Below are positions 1 to 11,972 of a DNA stretch of 64,000 nucleotides, in pieces; the stretch's first letter is position 1, and the number at the start of each line of letters is the position of its first letter. The stretch is from Vulgatibacter incomptus (GTDB lineage Bacteria > Myxococcota > Myxococcia > Myxococcales > Vulgatibacteraceae). The position numbers were made by a program, and so were the translations under genes. A model generated the notes under the pieces. The model saw only the letters and a program-made list of their open reading frames with translations. It did no database searches and was not told the DNA's origin. The stretch spans positions 1,485,501 through 1,549,500 of the forward strand of contig NZ_CP012332.1 in NCBI RefSeq assembly GCF_001263175.1, in the 5' to 3' direction.

Positions 1-54
1 TTCCTCGATGCTCCGTCGAATTCGCGCGACCTGCATCTTGCGCAAGAGGTCCAT
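1..54 (-). CDS. Possible 5' end of a divergent gene cut by the window edge
   Basis: An ATG on the minus strand at 54-52 opens 18 codons that run off the left edge without a stop. A purine-rich stretch (GAGGGCGAG) lies just upstream. The peptide starts [14 protein letters not shown], which loosely recalls the N-terminus of thiamine-dependent 2-oxoacid dehydrogenase E1 alpha chains. That would suit the neighbouring acyl-CoA catabolic operon, but 18 residues cannot decide it. The bases from 55 to 190 would then be a divergent promoter region; I see no convincing paired -35/-10 there. Confidence 0.25.
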   Translation of the reverse strand, partial: MDLLRKMQVARIRRSIEE

Positions 55-190
55 CGACTCGCCCTCAGTAGGCAATGCAATTAGTCATAATGGCCGAAAT
101 CCTCCAGGCGAGCAAGAACACGCCATCCTTGACCATGCGCTGGACGACCGCTACAAACGCGCGCGAATTTCCAACGAAAAGGAGAGCTTC

Positions 191-1045
191 ATGGAGGTCA
201 AGAGCCTCGCGGTTGTCGGCGCGGGTCAGATGGGCGGCGGGATCGCCCAGGTGGCGGCGCAGGCCGGGATCCAGGTCGCGCTCATCGACGTGAACCTCGA
301 GGCCGCGAAGGCTGGCCACGCGAAGATCGGCGCCGGTCTCGCCCGCCTCGTGGAGAAGGGCAAGCTCGCCGCCGCGGATCGCGACGCCATCCTCGGCCGG
401 ATCACCCCCGCCGGCGACGTGTCGGCCGCCAAGGGCTTCGACTTCGCCGTGGAGGCCGCCACCGAACAGGAGGAGCTGAAGAAGAAGCTCTTCCGCGGCC
501 TCGACGAGGTGATCGCACCCCACGGCATCCTCGCCTCCAACACGAGCTCCATTTCGATCACCCGGATGGCGGCGGCCACGAGCCGCCCGTCGCGCGTGAT
601 CGGCATGCACTTCATGAACCCCGTGCCGGTGATGAAGCTCGTGGAGATCATCCGGGGCGCGCAGACCTCCGACGAGACCTACGCCGCCACCAAGGCGTTC
701 TCCGAGCGGCTGGGCAAGACCACGGTGCTCTCCTCCGACTTCCCCGGCTTCATCGTGAACCGGATCCTGATCCCGATGCTCAACGAGGCCTGCTACGCGC
801 TCCAGGAGGGCGTCGCCTCGGCAGAGGACATCGACACGGCGATGAAGCTCGGCACCAACCAGCCGATGGGACCCCTCGAGCTCGCCGACTTGATCGGCCT
901 CGACACGGTCTACTACATCGCCAAGGTCCTCCACGAAGGCCTCGGCGACCCCAAGTACCGGCCCAACCCGCTGCTGAAGCAGTACGTCGACGCCGGCTGG
1001 TTCGGCCGGAAGACGGGCAGGGGCTTCCACGTCTACTCGAAGTGA
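191..1045 (+). CDS. hbd: 3-hydroxybutyryl-CoA dehydrogenase
   Basis: NAD-dependent 3-hydroxyacyl-CoA dehydrogenase of 284 residues, the usual length for the short cytosolic family; it interconverts 3-hydroxybutyryl-CoA and acetoacetyl-CoA. The Rossmann motif [12 protein letters not shown] is at residues 8-19. The catalytic-His segment [15 protein letters not shown] and the [13 protein letters not shown] segment are present, and the C-terminal helical domain ends in the typical [11 protein letters not shown]. The ORF is open upstream, but ATG 191 is preceded by AAGGAG at 179-184 and begins exactly at the conserved N-terminus. It heads a seven-gene acyl-CoA operon; its stop overlaps the next start (GTGA). 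Confidence 0.95.
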
Positions 1046-1440
1046 TTCGCCGCCCGCCGCCTATCGCGGGCGTCTGGCTGGGCGCCTCCTGGCGCGAGCT
1101 GCGGGATCGCCTCGGCGATCCCCTCCGCGGCGAGAACCGCAGCCGCACTGAGGCCGAGCTCTTCTATGACGGGTTGAGCGCGGTGCTCAGCGACGACCGC
1201 GTGGTCGAGCTGAGCCTCTCGCTCGGCGACGACTCCTGCACGGGGATCCCCTCCACCCGCGCGCAGGTCTTGGCGGCCCACGGCGAACCCGACGAGAAGA
1301 TGATCGAGGCCGAGCTGGAGGGCTGGGTCTACGAAGGCGCGGACTTCGACGCGATCTTCCTCTTTGCGCCGCCGGGGAGCCCGGTGGCGGAAGAGGTGGT
1401 CTTCCGCACCCACACTCACGAGATCGACGAGGAGAGCTGA
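1042..1440 (+). CDS. Hypothetical protein, 132 aa
   Basis: No family recognised. The start is GTG at 1042, overlapping the stop of the dehydrogenase gene, so translational coupling is likely. The protein is acidic and soluble, with no signal peptide or membrane segment. Its layout is [19 protein letters not shown] near the N-terminus, then several short beta-strand-like stretches ([20 protein letters not shown]) and a second LAAHGEPDE motif. This pattern of 'G.s..el...lG.P' followed by strands occurs twice and recalls small SmpA/BamE-like or immunity-protein-like folds, but that is only a resemblance. It is embedded in the acyl-CoA operon, 5 bases before the crotonase gene. Confidence 0.7.
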
Positions 1441-1445
1441 CTGCC

Positions 1446-2231
1446 ATGGCCTACGCCAATCTGAAGGTCACCCGCCGCGAGGACGGCGTCGCCTGGATCG
1501 AGTTCGACCGCCCCAAGGCGCTCAACGCGTTCAACACCGAGACCCTCCTCGAGCTCGAGTCGGCCCTCGACGTGCTGTCGAAGGATGAATCACTCCGCGT
1601 GCTCGTGCTCACCGGCGCCGGCGAGAAGGCCTTCGTGGCCGGCGCCGACATCGCCGAGATGGCCGAGATGGGCGCGCCCCGGGCGCGGGTCTTCTCCTCG
1701 GTGGGCCACCGGGTCTTCGAGAAGCTCGAGAAGCTCCCCGTGCCGACCATCGCCGCGGTGAACGGCTTCGCCCTCGGCGGCGGCATGGAGGTCGCGCTGG
1801 CATGCGACCTCATCTACGCCGCGGACAAGGCGAAGTTCGGCCAGCCCGAGGTGAACCTCGGCGTGATCCCCGGCTTCGGCGGCTCCCAGCGGCTGCCCCG
1901 GAAGATCGGCCCCATGCGCGCCCTGGAGCTCTGCTTCACCGGCGACATCATCGCCGCCGCCAAGGCGCAGGAGGTCGGGCTGGTCCTCGAGGTCTTCCCG
2001 GCGGCGGAGCTCCGGGCCAAGGTCGACGAGATCGCGATGAAGATCGCCTCCAAGGCGCCGCTGGCGATCTCGGCGATGAAGCGGGTGGTCGTAGAGGCCT
2101 CGGCCTGCGATCCGCGCACCGCCAACGCCCTCGAGCAGGAGACCTTCGGCGTTCTCTTCGGCTCGGAAGATCAGAAGGAGGGTATGAAGGCCTTCCTCGA
2201 GAAGCGGCCGGCCGACTTCCGCGCCCGCTAA
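1446..2231 (+). CDS. Enoyl-CoA hydratase (crotonase family)
   Basis: A 261-residue crotonase, predicted to hydrate crotonyl-CoA or similar short 2-enoyl-CoA to the 3-hydroxy form, the substrate of the dehydrogenase two genes upstream. The oxyanion-hole segments AGADIAEM and NGFALGGGMEVALACD are present. Both catalytic glutamates of true hydratases appear to be kept: GQPEVNLG and the ALELCFTG helix (equivalents of rat Glu144 and Glu164). This supports hydratase rather than isomerase or dehalogenase chemistry. ATG 1446 follows a GAGGAGAG tract at 1430-1437. Confidence 0.93.
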   Translation: MAYANLKVTRREDGVAWIEFDRPKALNAFNTETLLELESALDVLSKDESLRVLVLTGAGEKAFVAGADIAEMAEMGAPRARVFSSVGHRVFEKLEKLPVPTIAAVNGFALGGGMEVALACDLIYAADKAKFGQPEVNLGVIPGFGGSQRLPRKIGPMRALELCFTGDIIAAAKAQEVGLVLEVFPAAELRAKVDEIAMKIASKAPLAISAMKRVVVEASACDPRTANALEQETFGVLFGSEDQKEGMKAFLEKRPADFRAR

Positions 2232-2358
2232 CGAAGTTCCGGCGCGCTTGTCAGATCCCGCATGCGGGTGGATGATGCGCCGAATCGATTGGCCCAACCG
2301 CTCGGGCGGGACTGGCCACACCCTGGAGCGCGCCGCCCCCCGCGGCGTGGAGACACCG

Positions 2359-3501
2359 ATGCAGTTCGAGTTGAACGATACCCAGCGGATGCTCCGCGAC
2401 ACCTGTCGGGAGTTTGCCGACCGGGAGCTCGTCCCCAACGCGCGCACCTGGGACGAGGAACACCGTTTCCCGAAGGAGGCGGTCAAGAAGCTGGGCGATC
2501 TCGGCCTCATGGGCGTCGCCGTCCCCGAGGAGTGGGGCGGGGCAGGGGCGGATAACGTCTCCTACGCCCTCGCCATGGAGGAGATCAGCCGCGGCTGCGC
2601 CTCCACCGGCGTGATCATGAGCGTGAACAACTCGCTCTACTGCGATCCGGTGCTGAAGTTCGGCACGGACGAGCAGAAGCAGGAGTGGCTCGCCCCCTTC
2701 GCCGCCGGCGAGAAGCTCGGCTGCTTCGGCCTCACCGAGCCCGAGGCGGGCTCCGACGCTGCGGCCCAGAAGACCATCGCGGTGCGGGACGGTGACGACT
2801 ACCTGATCACCGGCTCGAAGAACTGGATCACCAACGGGCCCCAGGCCGACGCCATCGTGCTCTTCACGATGACCGACCGCTCCAAGGGCAACAAGGGCAT
2901 CACCGCCTTCCTGTTGGACCTGAACTCTCCTGGCGTCACCCGCGCCCCCGCCGATCGGAAGCTCGGCATCGCGGCCTCCGGCTCGTGCTCGCTCTTCTTC
3001 GATAACGTGCGGGTGCCGGCGAAGAACCTCCTGGGCAAGGAGGGCGACGGCTTCAAGGTCGCCATGAGCACCCTGGACGGTGGCCGCATCGGCATCGCCG
3101 CCCAGGCCCTCGGCATCGCCCGGGCCGCGTTCGAGGAGGCGCTCGCGTACTCCAAGGAGCGCAAGAGCTTCGACAAGCCGATCGCCTCCCACCAGGCCAT
3201 CAGCTTCATGCTCGCCGACATGGGCACCGAGCTCGACGCCGCGAGGCTCCTCGTGCTGCGCGCCGCCGCCCTCAAGGATCAGGGCGTTCGCCATAGCACC
3301 GAGTCCGCCATGGCCAAGCTCTACGCCTCGGAGATGAGCCACCGGGTCACCCACAAGGCGATCCAGATCCACGGCGGCTACGGCTACTCCAAGGAGTTCG
3401 ACGTGGAGCGGCACTACCGCGACGCGCGGATCACGGAGATCTACGAGGGGACGAGCGAGATCCAGCGGATCGTGATCGCCGCGTCGCTCCTCAAGGGGTA
3501 G
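2359..3501 (+). CDS. Acyl-CoA dehydrogenase (short-chain type), first copy
   Basis: FAD-dependent acyl-CoA dehydrogenase of 380 residues, the standard length. It starts MQFELNDTQRMLRDTCREF; the 111 open bases upstream are not conserved and GGAG sits just before ATG 2359. Signature segments are GCFGLTEPEAGSD (substrate/FAD contact), KNWITNG and the C-terminal QIHGGYGYSKEF. The catalytic base is expected to be the glutamate of IYEGTSEIQR. It should oxidise butyryl-CoA or another short or branched acyl-CoA and pass electrons to electron-transfer flavoprotein. A second dehydrogenase of identical length lies two genes downstream, so the two probably differ in substrate. Confidence 0.94.
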   Translation: MQFELNDTQRMLRDTCREFADRELVPNARTWDEEHRFPKEAVKKLGDLGLMGVAVPEEWGGAGADNVSYALAMEEISRGCASTGVIMSVNNSLYCDPVLKFGTDEQKQEWLAPFAAGEKLGCFGLTEPEAGSDAAAQKTIAVRDGDDYLITGSKNWITNGPQADAIVLFTMTDRSKGNKGITAFLLDLNSPGVTRAPADRKLGIAASGSCSLFFDNVRVPAKNLLGKEGDGFKVAMSTLDGGRIGIAAQALGIARAAFEEALAYSKERKSFDKPIASHQAISFMLADMGTELDAARLLVLRAAALKDQGVRHSTESAMAKLYASEMSHRVTHKAIQIHGGYGYSKEFDVERHYRDARITEIYEGTSEIQRIVIAASLLKG

Positions 3502-3506
3502 CGAAC

Positions 3507-3983
3507 ATGGTCGGACGACTCCTGGTGCTCGCGGTAGTGGCTCTTTCGATGCCCGCATGGGCGTCCGCTCCCGCGACGACTCCGCCGGCGTCGCCCGCCG
3601 CCCCGGCCTCGCCGCAGGCGGCGCCCGTGACGCGGGCGCGCGATCTCCCCTTCAATCGGGAGAACGTGCTGAAGGTGGTCTCGACTCACGCGGACGAGAT
3701 CCAGGGCTGCTACGAGTCGGCCATGGCCCGCCGTGGCGCCACCGCCAAGGACGCTCCCTCGGGGCGCGTCCTGATGAGCTGGGTCATCACCCCGGACGGC
3801 CTCGCCGCCGAGGTGAAGGTCGCCAAGAGCGCGATCGGCGACAGCCTCGTCACCGACTGCATGGTGCAGGCGATCCGGTTCTGGGAGTTTCCCAAGCCTG
3901 CGACCCGCCAGCCGATCGAGTTCCCCTTCGACCTCAAGCCGACCAACGGCGCCAAGACTCCGAAGAAGAAGGAAGCCCGGTAG
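3507..3983 (+). CDS. Secreted AgmX/PglI C-terminal-domain-like protein
   Basis: A 158-residue protein with a signal peptide (MVGRLLVLAVVALSMPAWASA) and an Ala/Pro-rich linker. Its ~100-residue domain carries the pattern of the AgmX/PglI C-terminal family common in myxobacteria: V...HADEIQGCYESAMAR, GRVLMSWVITPDGLAAEVKVAKS, then TDCMVQAIRFWEFPKP and a PFDL strand. The two cysteines of the family are present. The domain is TonB-C-like and usually sits at the end of envelope or gliding-associated proteins. It is wedged between two acyl-CoA dehydrogenase genes (5 bases after one, abutting the other), an odd place for an envelope protein. Its role here is unknown. Confidence 0.75.
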   Translation: MVGRLLVLAVVALSMPAWASAPATTPPASPAAPASPQAAPVTRARDLPFNRENVLKVVSTHADEIQGCYESAMARRGATAKDAPSGRVLMSWVITPDGLAAEVKVAKSAIGDSLVTDCMVQAIRFWEFPKPATRQPIEFPFDLKPTNGAKTPKKKEAR

Positions 3984-5126
<1,143 letters not shown>

Positions 5127-5144
5127 CGGGCGGAGCGAGACGAG

Positions 5145-7343
<2,199 letters not shown>

Positions 7344-7376
7344 TCGACCGCTCGGTCGCAGAGGAATCGATTCGAC

Positions 7377-7790
7377 ATGGCAGAACGCAAGCTCCGCATC
7401 CTCGTCGCCAAGCCCGGCCTCGACGGCCACGACCGTGGCGCCAAGATCATCGCCCGCGCCCTGCGCGACGGCGGGTTCGAGGTCATCTACACCGGCCTCC
7501 ACCAGACCCCGGAGATGATCGCCGCCGCCGCCATCCAGGAGGACGTCGACGGCATCGGCCTCTCCATCATGTCCGGTGCGCACATGCACCTCGCGCCCGC
7601 GGTGATCGATCTGCTCAAGGAGCAGGGCGCCAGCGACATCGCCGTCTTCCTCGGCGGGATCATCCCCCAGGATGACATCGCCAAGCTGCGCGCGGTGGGC
7701 GTCCGCGAGGTCTTCCTCCCGGGGACGACCACCGAGGACGTCATCGGCTGGGTGCGGACCCACGTCCGGCACCGGGCCGAGGCGGCCTGA
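7377..7790 (+). CDS. B12-binding small subunit of acyl-CoA mutase
   Basis: 137-residue cobalamin-binding domain, the partner of the large subunit 33 bases upstream. It has the base-off/His-on motif DGHDRG (D-x-H-x-x-G) at residues ~16-21, followed by the SIMSGAHM and [10 protein letters not shown] segments of the B12 Rossmann-like fold. In fused mutases this domain is the C-terminus; here it is separate, as in isobutyryl-CoA mutase (IcmB) and archaeal methylmalonyl-CoA mutases. GAGGAA lies upstream of ATG 7377. It closes the operon; a strong hairpin follows. Confidence 0.94.
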   Translation: MAERKLRILVAKPGLDGHDRGAKIIARALRDGGFEVIYTGLHQTPEMIAAAAIQEDVDGIGLSIMSGAHMHLAPAVIDLLKEQGASDIAVFLGGIIPQDDIAKLRAVGVREVFLPGTTTEDVIGWVRTHVRHRAEAA

Positions 7791-7806
7791 CCGTAGCGCT
7801 TCGTGT

Positions 7807-7834
7807 GGCTTCGGTGCCTTCGGGCACCGAAGTC
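7807..7834 (+). terminator. Hairpin after the acyl-CoA operon
   Basis: A perfect 10-bp stem (7809-7818 with 7823-7832) closed by a TTCG tetraloop, extendable by a G-T and a G-C pair. It starts 17 bases after the mutase small-subunit stop. No U-run follows, so it may act as a weak or Rho-assisted terminator or as an RNA-stabilising 3' end. The rest of 7791-8003 shows nothing else I can support. Confidence 0.55.
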
Positions 7835-8003
7835 GCAATGAGTACAGAATATTGAAGCACAAACCAGGGCCTCCGAGTTTTCGGCTGTGCCCTGGTTGTG
7901 TTTGTAGCGGCGTTTGGATTGACCCGGCGCACGGATCGCGATAGCGAAACCCCCGAGGGATCCGGTCTGCCTGACTGGTATCGGACGACATGGGGGGATT
8001 TCG

Positions 8004-9464
8004 ATGAGACGCGTTGCAGGTGCAGTGATCGTACTCGTGGTGCTCGCTCTCGCCGGGTGCGGAGGCGGCAATGCTACCGGAGGATCTGGCGGCAGCGGCG
8101 CCTCGCCGGGCAGCGGGGGTGATGGGGGCGCTGGTTCGGGTGGTGATCCCGGGAGGGCCGGCACCGGCGGAGATCCCGGAAGCTGCGGGGATGGGGGCAC
8201 TGGCGGATCCGGCGGAACCGCCGGGCATGGCGGCCAGGGAGGGCGTGGGGGCGAGGGCGGAACCGCCGGGCATGGCGGCGAGGGAGGGAGTGGCGGCTCC
8301 GACGACCCTGGCGTCGTCGTCGAAGGGCGGGTCGTCGACGCGGAAGCGCTCGTCTTCCTGAACCAGGATCTGTCCACCGTCATGCTCACAGGACCGGACG
8401 GGGAGTTCTCCTTCTCGGGAGTCAAGGTCCCCTACGACCTCACGGTGATCTGGCGCCTTAGGAACTCCCCGACGATCCCAAGGGTCATGGAGCTGCACGG
8501 CCTCACCCGCCAGGATCCTGTGATTTTTGTTAACGGAAATACCTTCTGGTCGACCTACATCCAGGGGCACGTCTCCGGTCCCACCTTTCCTATTGACGGT
8601 AGTGTTTGCCTGGCTCTCCGTGGGGCGCCGTCCACGCGCTGTGCAGGGCCGTATAACTTCGCGGATTTTCGGTCGGAGCTCACGTGGCTGGGAGGTGATC
8701 CGACCGATCCCGCCCTGGTCGGTGTGGTGACGGAGAGGTTGCGAAACGGCGGCATGGCCTGGGGGCTTGCGGGCAAACAAGATCCCTTCGACGTCCGGGT
8801 GGACGCCGACGCCGTCGATCTCGTGCTCGACCAGACCGTCCCGACCGCCGAGACGACGTTGCGCTACACTCTCGGTGCCTACACCTGGAACTTGTCCGGG
8901 GGGATCGAGACCTTCCAGGTCATGGGGGCGAAGTACTACAGTTCTCCAGACGCGTACGAATGGGAGCTCGGCTCCACGTTCGAGTTCCCGCTCGAGGGTG
9001 GCACCCTTCGCCTGTCCGCGTATGACGCCGATGGCGGCTGGGCCTCGATCAATGCCACTGCACAGCTGGGTGGCGTGACGGAGATCCACTTCCCCGAGAC
9101 GGCGCCCCTCCGGCGTATCTCTCCCGCCAAGGACGCCACAGGTCTCTCCACGACCCCCACCTTTAGCTGGACCGCAGTTCCGGGTGCGAAAGCGTATTGG
9201 CTAAACGTCGGCAGGGATGGTGGGTCGACCTTCTCGTTCGGTCTCCCTCCTTCGACCACGAGTTTCCAGATGCCTGCGTACGAGCCAATCGAGGTCGGCC
9301 TGGGCAAAGACCACAAGTATTATTGGACCATCCAGGCGTACGTAGACTCGAGCATGGACGTAGACGGGACCACGGACGGCACTGGGCTGCGCTATTGGCG
9401 ACTGGTCTACGGGGGCGGCACAGTCCACTACAGCTCGACGGGTTGGTTCGAGACGGCGCCCTGA
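8004..9464 (+). CDS. Gly-rich outer-surface lipoprotein, 486 aa
   Basis: The signal peptide ends in the lipobox LAGC (Cys at residue 19). A ~80-residue linker of Gly/Ser/Asp/Ala follows, typical of myxobacterial surface lipoproteins. Residues ~100-165 look like a carboxypeptidase-regulatory-like beta sandwich (VVVEGRVVD, then GPDGEFSFSGVKVP, YDLTVIWR). A central region of unrecognised beta-rich sequence leads to a C-terminal fibronectin-III-like segment (TTPTFSWTAVPGAKAYWLNV). The protein probably stays membrane-anchored at the cell surface; no enzymatic motif is visible. It stands alone between two metabolic transcription units. Confidence 0.75.
   Translation: MRRVAGAVIVLVVLALAGCGGGNATGGSGGSGASPGSGGDGGAGSGGDPGRAGTGGDPGSCGDGGTGGSGGTAGHGGQGGRGGEGGTAGHGGEGGSGGSDDPGVVVEGRVVDAEALVFLNQDLSTVMLTGPDGEFSFSGVKVPYDLTVIWRLRNSPTIPRVMELHGLTRQDPVIFVNGNTFWSTYIQGHVSGPTFPIDGSVCLALRGAPSTRCAGPYNFADFRSELTWLGGDPTDPALVGVVTERLRNGGMAWGLAGKQDPFDVRVDADAVDLVLDQTVPTAETTLRYTLGAYTWNLSGGIETFQVMGAKYYSSPDAYEWELGSTFEFPLEGGTLRLSAYDADGGWASINATAQLGGVTEIHFPETAPLRRISPAKDATGLSTTPTFSWTAVPGAKAYWLNVGRDGGSTFSFGLPPSTTSFQMPAYEPIEVGLGKDHKYYWTIQAYVDSSMDVDGTTDGTGLRYWRLVYGGGTVHYSSTGWFETAP
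8211..8300 (+). repeat. 45-bp tandem duplication in the Gly-rich linker
   Basis: Two adjacent 45-bp units (8211-8255 and 8256-8300). The first 23 bases are identical and the rest nearly so. Together they encode GGTAGHGGQGGRGGE and GGTAGHGGEGGSGGS. The length keeps the frame, so linker length can change by unit gain or loss. Confidence 0.85.
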
Positions 9465-9635
9465 CGCGTCCAGGGGCCCGGGTGGGGCGGGGGCTCCCAA
9501 GGCCCTCGCTCCCCGGTGGTGCCAGCGCCTCGACTTCGCTACAACCTCCGGGCGCGACGGGCGTACCCTTTGGTCGTTCGTCTGTCGCATCGCACCGTCG
9601 ACTGGCCCCCGGCCCGCCGACTTGGAGGTCGTCCG

Positions 9636-10589
9636 ATGGGCTCCAGTGATCGCCCCAGCATCCTCGGCCGAAGCGTTCCCGCCGAGGTCTCGATCTACGA
9701 GGTCGGTCCGCGGGACGGTCTGCAGAACGAGTCCGCTGTCGTCCCCACAGAGGGCAAGCTGAAGCTCATCGGCGCCCTCGCCGACGCGGGCCTCAAGCGG
9801 ATCGAGGTCACCTCCTTCGTCTCGCCCAAGTGGATTCCGCCCCTCGCCGACTCGCGAGAGGTCGCCTCCAGCCTCGAGGCTCGCCCCGGCGTCGTCTGGT
9901 CCGCTCTCGTCCCCAACGCCAAGGGACTCGAGGGCGCCGTCGCAGCGCGCATGGAGGAGGTGGCCGTCTTCATGTCCGCCTCCGAGACCCACAACAAGAA
10001 GAACATCAACAAGACCATCGAGGAGACCTTCGCCGCGTTCGCGGAGGTCATTGGCCCCGCGCGCGACGCCGGCATGCGCGTGCGCGGCTACGTCTCGGTG
10101 GTGTGGGGCTGCCCCTACGAGGGCGCCGTCGACCCGCTCCGCGCTCGAGAGGTCGCCGACACCCTGCTGCAGATGGGGTGCTACCAGGTCTCACTCGGAG
10201 ACACGATCGGCGTCGGCACCCCGGGCCAGACCGAGCGGATCATGGGCGCCATGCTCGAGGAGATCCCCGCGGAGAAGCTCGCGCTCCACTTCCACGACAC
10301 GCGCGGCACCGCGCTCGCGAATGCCCTCGTCGGCCTCGCGTACGGAATCACGACGCTCGACGCCAGCGTCGGCGGCCTGGGCGGCTGCCCCTACGCGCCG
10401 GGCGCCTCGGGCAACCTGGCGACCGAGGACTTGGTCTACATGCTCGACGGGCTCGGCGTGAGGCATGGCGTCGACCTCGAGAAGCTCGTCGCCGCCGGCG
10501 AGCTCGCCCAGGAGCTCGTCGGTCACGAGCTGCCCGGGCGCTACCTCAAGGCCCACCTCGGCGCGCGGCTCAAGAAGGGGTCCGCCTAG
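9636..10589 (+). CDS. Hydroxymethylglutaryl-CoA lyase
   Basis: 317 residues, HMGL-like TIM barrel. It cleaves 3-hydroxy-3-methylglutaryl-CoA to acetoacetate and acetyl-CoA, the last step of leucine degradation. Motifs are VGPRDGLQNE (catalytic Arg/Asp), LHFHDTRGTAL (metal-binding histidines) and the signature loop GGLGGCPYAPGASGN with the catalytic Cys. The 40 open codons upstream lack conservation; ATG 9636 has TTGGAGG 8 bases before it. Together with the acyl-CoA operon upstream it points to branched-chain amino acid catabolism. The 171 bases before it hold no other feature that I see. Confidence 0.95.
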   Translation: MGSSDRPSILGRSVPAEVSIYEVGPRDGLQNESAVVPTEGKLKLIGALADAGLKRIEVTSFVSPKWIPPLADSREVASSLEARPGVVWSALVPNAKGLEGAVAARMEEVAVFMSASETHNKKNINKTIEETFAAFAEVIGPARDAGMRVRGYVSVVWGCPYEGAVDPLRAREVADTLLQMGCYQVSLGDTIGVGTPGQTERIMGAMLEEIPAEKLALHFHDTRGTALANALVGLAYGITTLDASVGGLGGCPYAPGASGNLATEDLVYMLDGLGVRHGVDLEKLVAAGELAQELVGHELPGRYLKAHLGARLKKGSA

Positions 10590-10608
10590 GGAAGCGGCTC
10601 GGGGAACG

Positions 10609-11286
10609 ATGGACGCGCTCGACGCGAAGGCTTGGATCGGCATCGTACGCCTCGCGATGGTGCTCGGCCTCGCGACCTTCCTTCCTGCGTGGACTCTCGC
10701 CTGGTGGCAGGCGTGGACCTGCATCGGCGTCTTCGTCGCGTGCGCCGGCGCGATCACCGCGTACCTTGTGCGGCACGACCGAGCGCTCCTCGCCCGCCGC
10801 GTGAGGGCCGGGCCGGCCGCCGAGAAGGAATTCACCCAGAAGGTGATCCAATCGCTCGCGTTCGTCGCTTTCCTCGCGGTCTTCGTCGTGCCCGCGCTCG
10901 ATCGCCGCTTCGGCTGGTCGCGCGTGCCGATTGGGATCTCGATCGTGGGCGACGGCGTCGTCGTCCTGGGTTTCTGGATCGTGTTCCGGGTGCTCCGCGA
11001 GAACACGTTCGCGTCCGCCGCGATCGAGGTGACGAGCGAGCAACGCGTCATCTCGACCGGCCCATACGCGTACGTCCGGCATCCGATGTACAGCGGCGCG
11101 CTTCTCCTCATTGTCGGAGTACCGCCCGCGCTCGGCTCGTGGGTCGGCCTCGGCGCGGTGGCGCCTTTCGCGCTCGTGATCGTCTGGCGCCTCCGCGACG
11201 AGGAGCGGTTTCTCGCGAAGTCCCTCGAGGGCTACGAGTCATACTGCGCCCGCGTGCGGTACCGGCTCGTGCCGCTTGTGTGGTGA
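10609..11286 (+). CDS. Membrane methyltransferase of the isoprenylcysteine carboxyl methyltransferase family
   Basis: 225 residues with about five hydrophobic segments (e.g. IVRLAMVLGLATFLPAWTL and SLAFVAFLAVFVVPAL). The C-terminal signature of the ICMT/PEMT family is present: TGPYAYVRHPMYSGALLL, then RDEERFLAKSLEGYESYCARVRYRLVP, which supplies the S-adenosylmethionine pocket. Bacterial members methylate lipids or unknown substrates, so the substrate is open. ATG 10609 lies 19 bases after the lyase stop with a GGAACG-type purine stretch; it may be cotranscribed. Confidence 0.85.
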   Translation: MDALDAKAWIGIVRLAMVLGLATFLPAWTLAWWQAWTCIGVFVACAGAITAYLVRHDRALLARRVRAGPAAEKEFTQKVIQSLAFVAFLAVFVVPALDRRFGWSRVPIGISIVGDGVVVLGFWIVFRVLRENTFASAAIEVTSEQRVISTGPYAYVRHPMYSGALLLIVGVPPALGSWVGLGAVAPFALVIVWRLRDEERFLAKSLEGYESYCARVRYRLVPLVW

Positions 11287-11333
11287 CTTCCCTCTGAGCG
11301 GTGGCTCCACTCGACATGGGGCCTTTGATCGCC

Positions 11334-11343
11334 CGAACGGTCG
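11334..11343. promoter_or_regulatory. Candidate TetR operator upstream of the tetR gene
   Basis: CGAACGGTCG, a near-palindrome with one mismatched pair, 15 bases before the TetR start codon. It matches the perfect palindrome CGAACGTTCG at 12004-12013 in 9 of 10 positions. Autoregulation of the TetR gene through this site is inferred. Confidence 0.35.
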
Positions 11344-11358
11344 TGCTATTCATGCTGC

Positions 11359-11952
11359 ATGCGCAAAGGGGACTTCACCCGCCAGGCGATCCTCGATCAC
11401 GCCGTGAAGAGCGCGTCCAAAGTCGGTCTGGACGGCCTCTCGATCGGCGTGCTGGCGACCGAGCTCGGCATGTCGAAGAGCGGCCTGTTCGCGCACTTCG
11501 CGTCGAAGGAGGCGCTGAAGGTCGAGGTGCTGGAGCGAGCCGCGGTGATGTTCTACGAGACGGTGATGCTGCCGGCCCTCGCGGCGGAGCGCGGGCTCCC
11601 GCGGATCCGGGCGATCTTCACGCGGTGGATGGACTGGGCGGAGCACGCCGGGTTGCTCGGCGGGTGCATCTTCGTCGCTGCGGCGGTGGAGCTCGACGAC
11701 CAGCCCGGGGCGGCGCGTGAGACGCTGGTGCGGACGCAGGCCGACTGGCTCGACGCGCTCGCGAAGTCTGCGGAGATCGCGATGGGAGTCGGGCACTTCC
11801 GCCCCGAACTCGATCCGGACCAGTTCGCCCACGAGCTCTATGCCACGATGCTCGGCCTCTACCACGCGAGCCGCCTGATGCGGGATCCGCGCGCCAGGGA
11901 GCGGGCGGTCCAATCCTTCGAAGCGCTGGTGGAGCGCGCTTCGGCCCACTGA
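11359..11952 (+). CDS. TetR-family transcriptional regulator
   Basis: 197 residues. The N-terminal helix-turn-helix is clear: FTRQAILDHAVKSASKVG, then LSIGVLATELGMSKSGLFAHF with the typical turn and recognition helix, and SKEALKVEVLE. The C-terminal ligand domain (LGGCIFVAAAVELDDQPG) resembles the TetR_C-type found with small-molecule or lipid-responsive repressors. Start ATG 11359. The alpha/beta hydrolase gene follows 20 bases after the stop, so the pair probably forms one regulated unit. Two similar palindromes (11334 and 12004) are candidate operators. Confidence 0.92.
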   Translation: MRKGDFTRQAILDHAVKSASKVGLDGLSIGVLATELGMSKSGLFAHFASKEALKVEVLERAAVMFYETVMLPALAAERGLPRIRAIFTRWMDWAEHAGLLGGCIFVAAAVELDDQPGAARETLVRTQADWLDALAKSAEIAMGVGHFRPELDPDQFAHELYATMLGLYHASRLMRDPRARERAVQSFEALVERASAH

Positions 11953-11972
11953 AACCCCAAGGAGAATGATTC

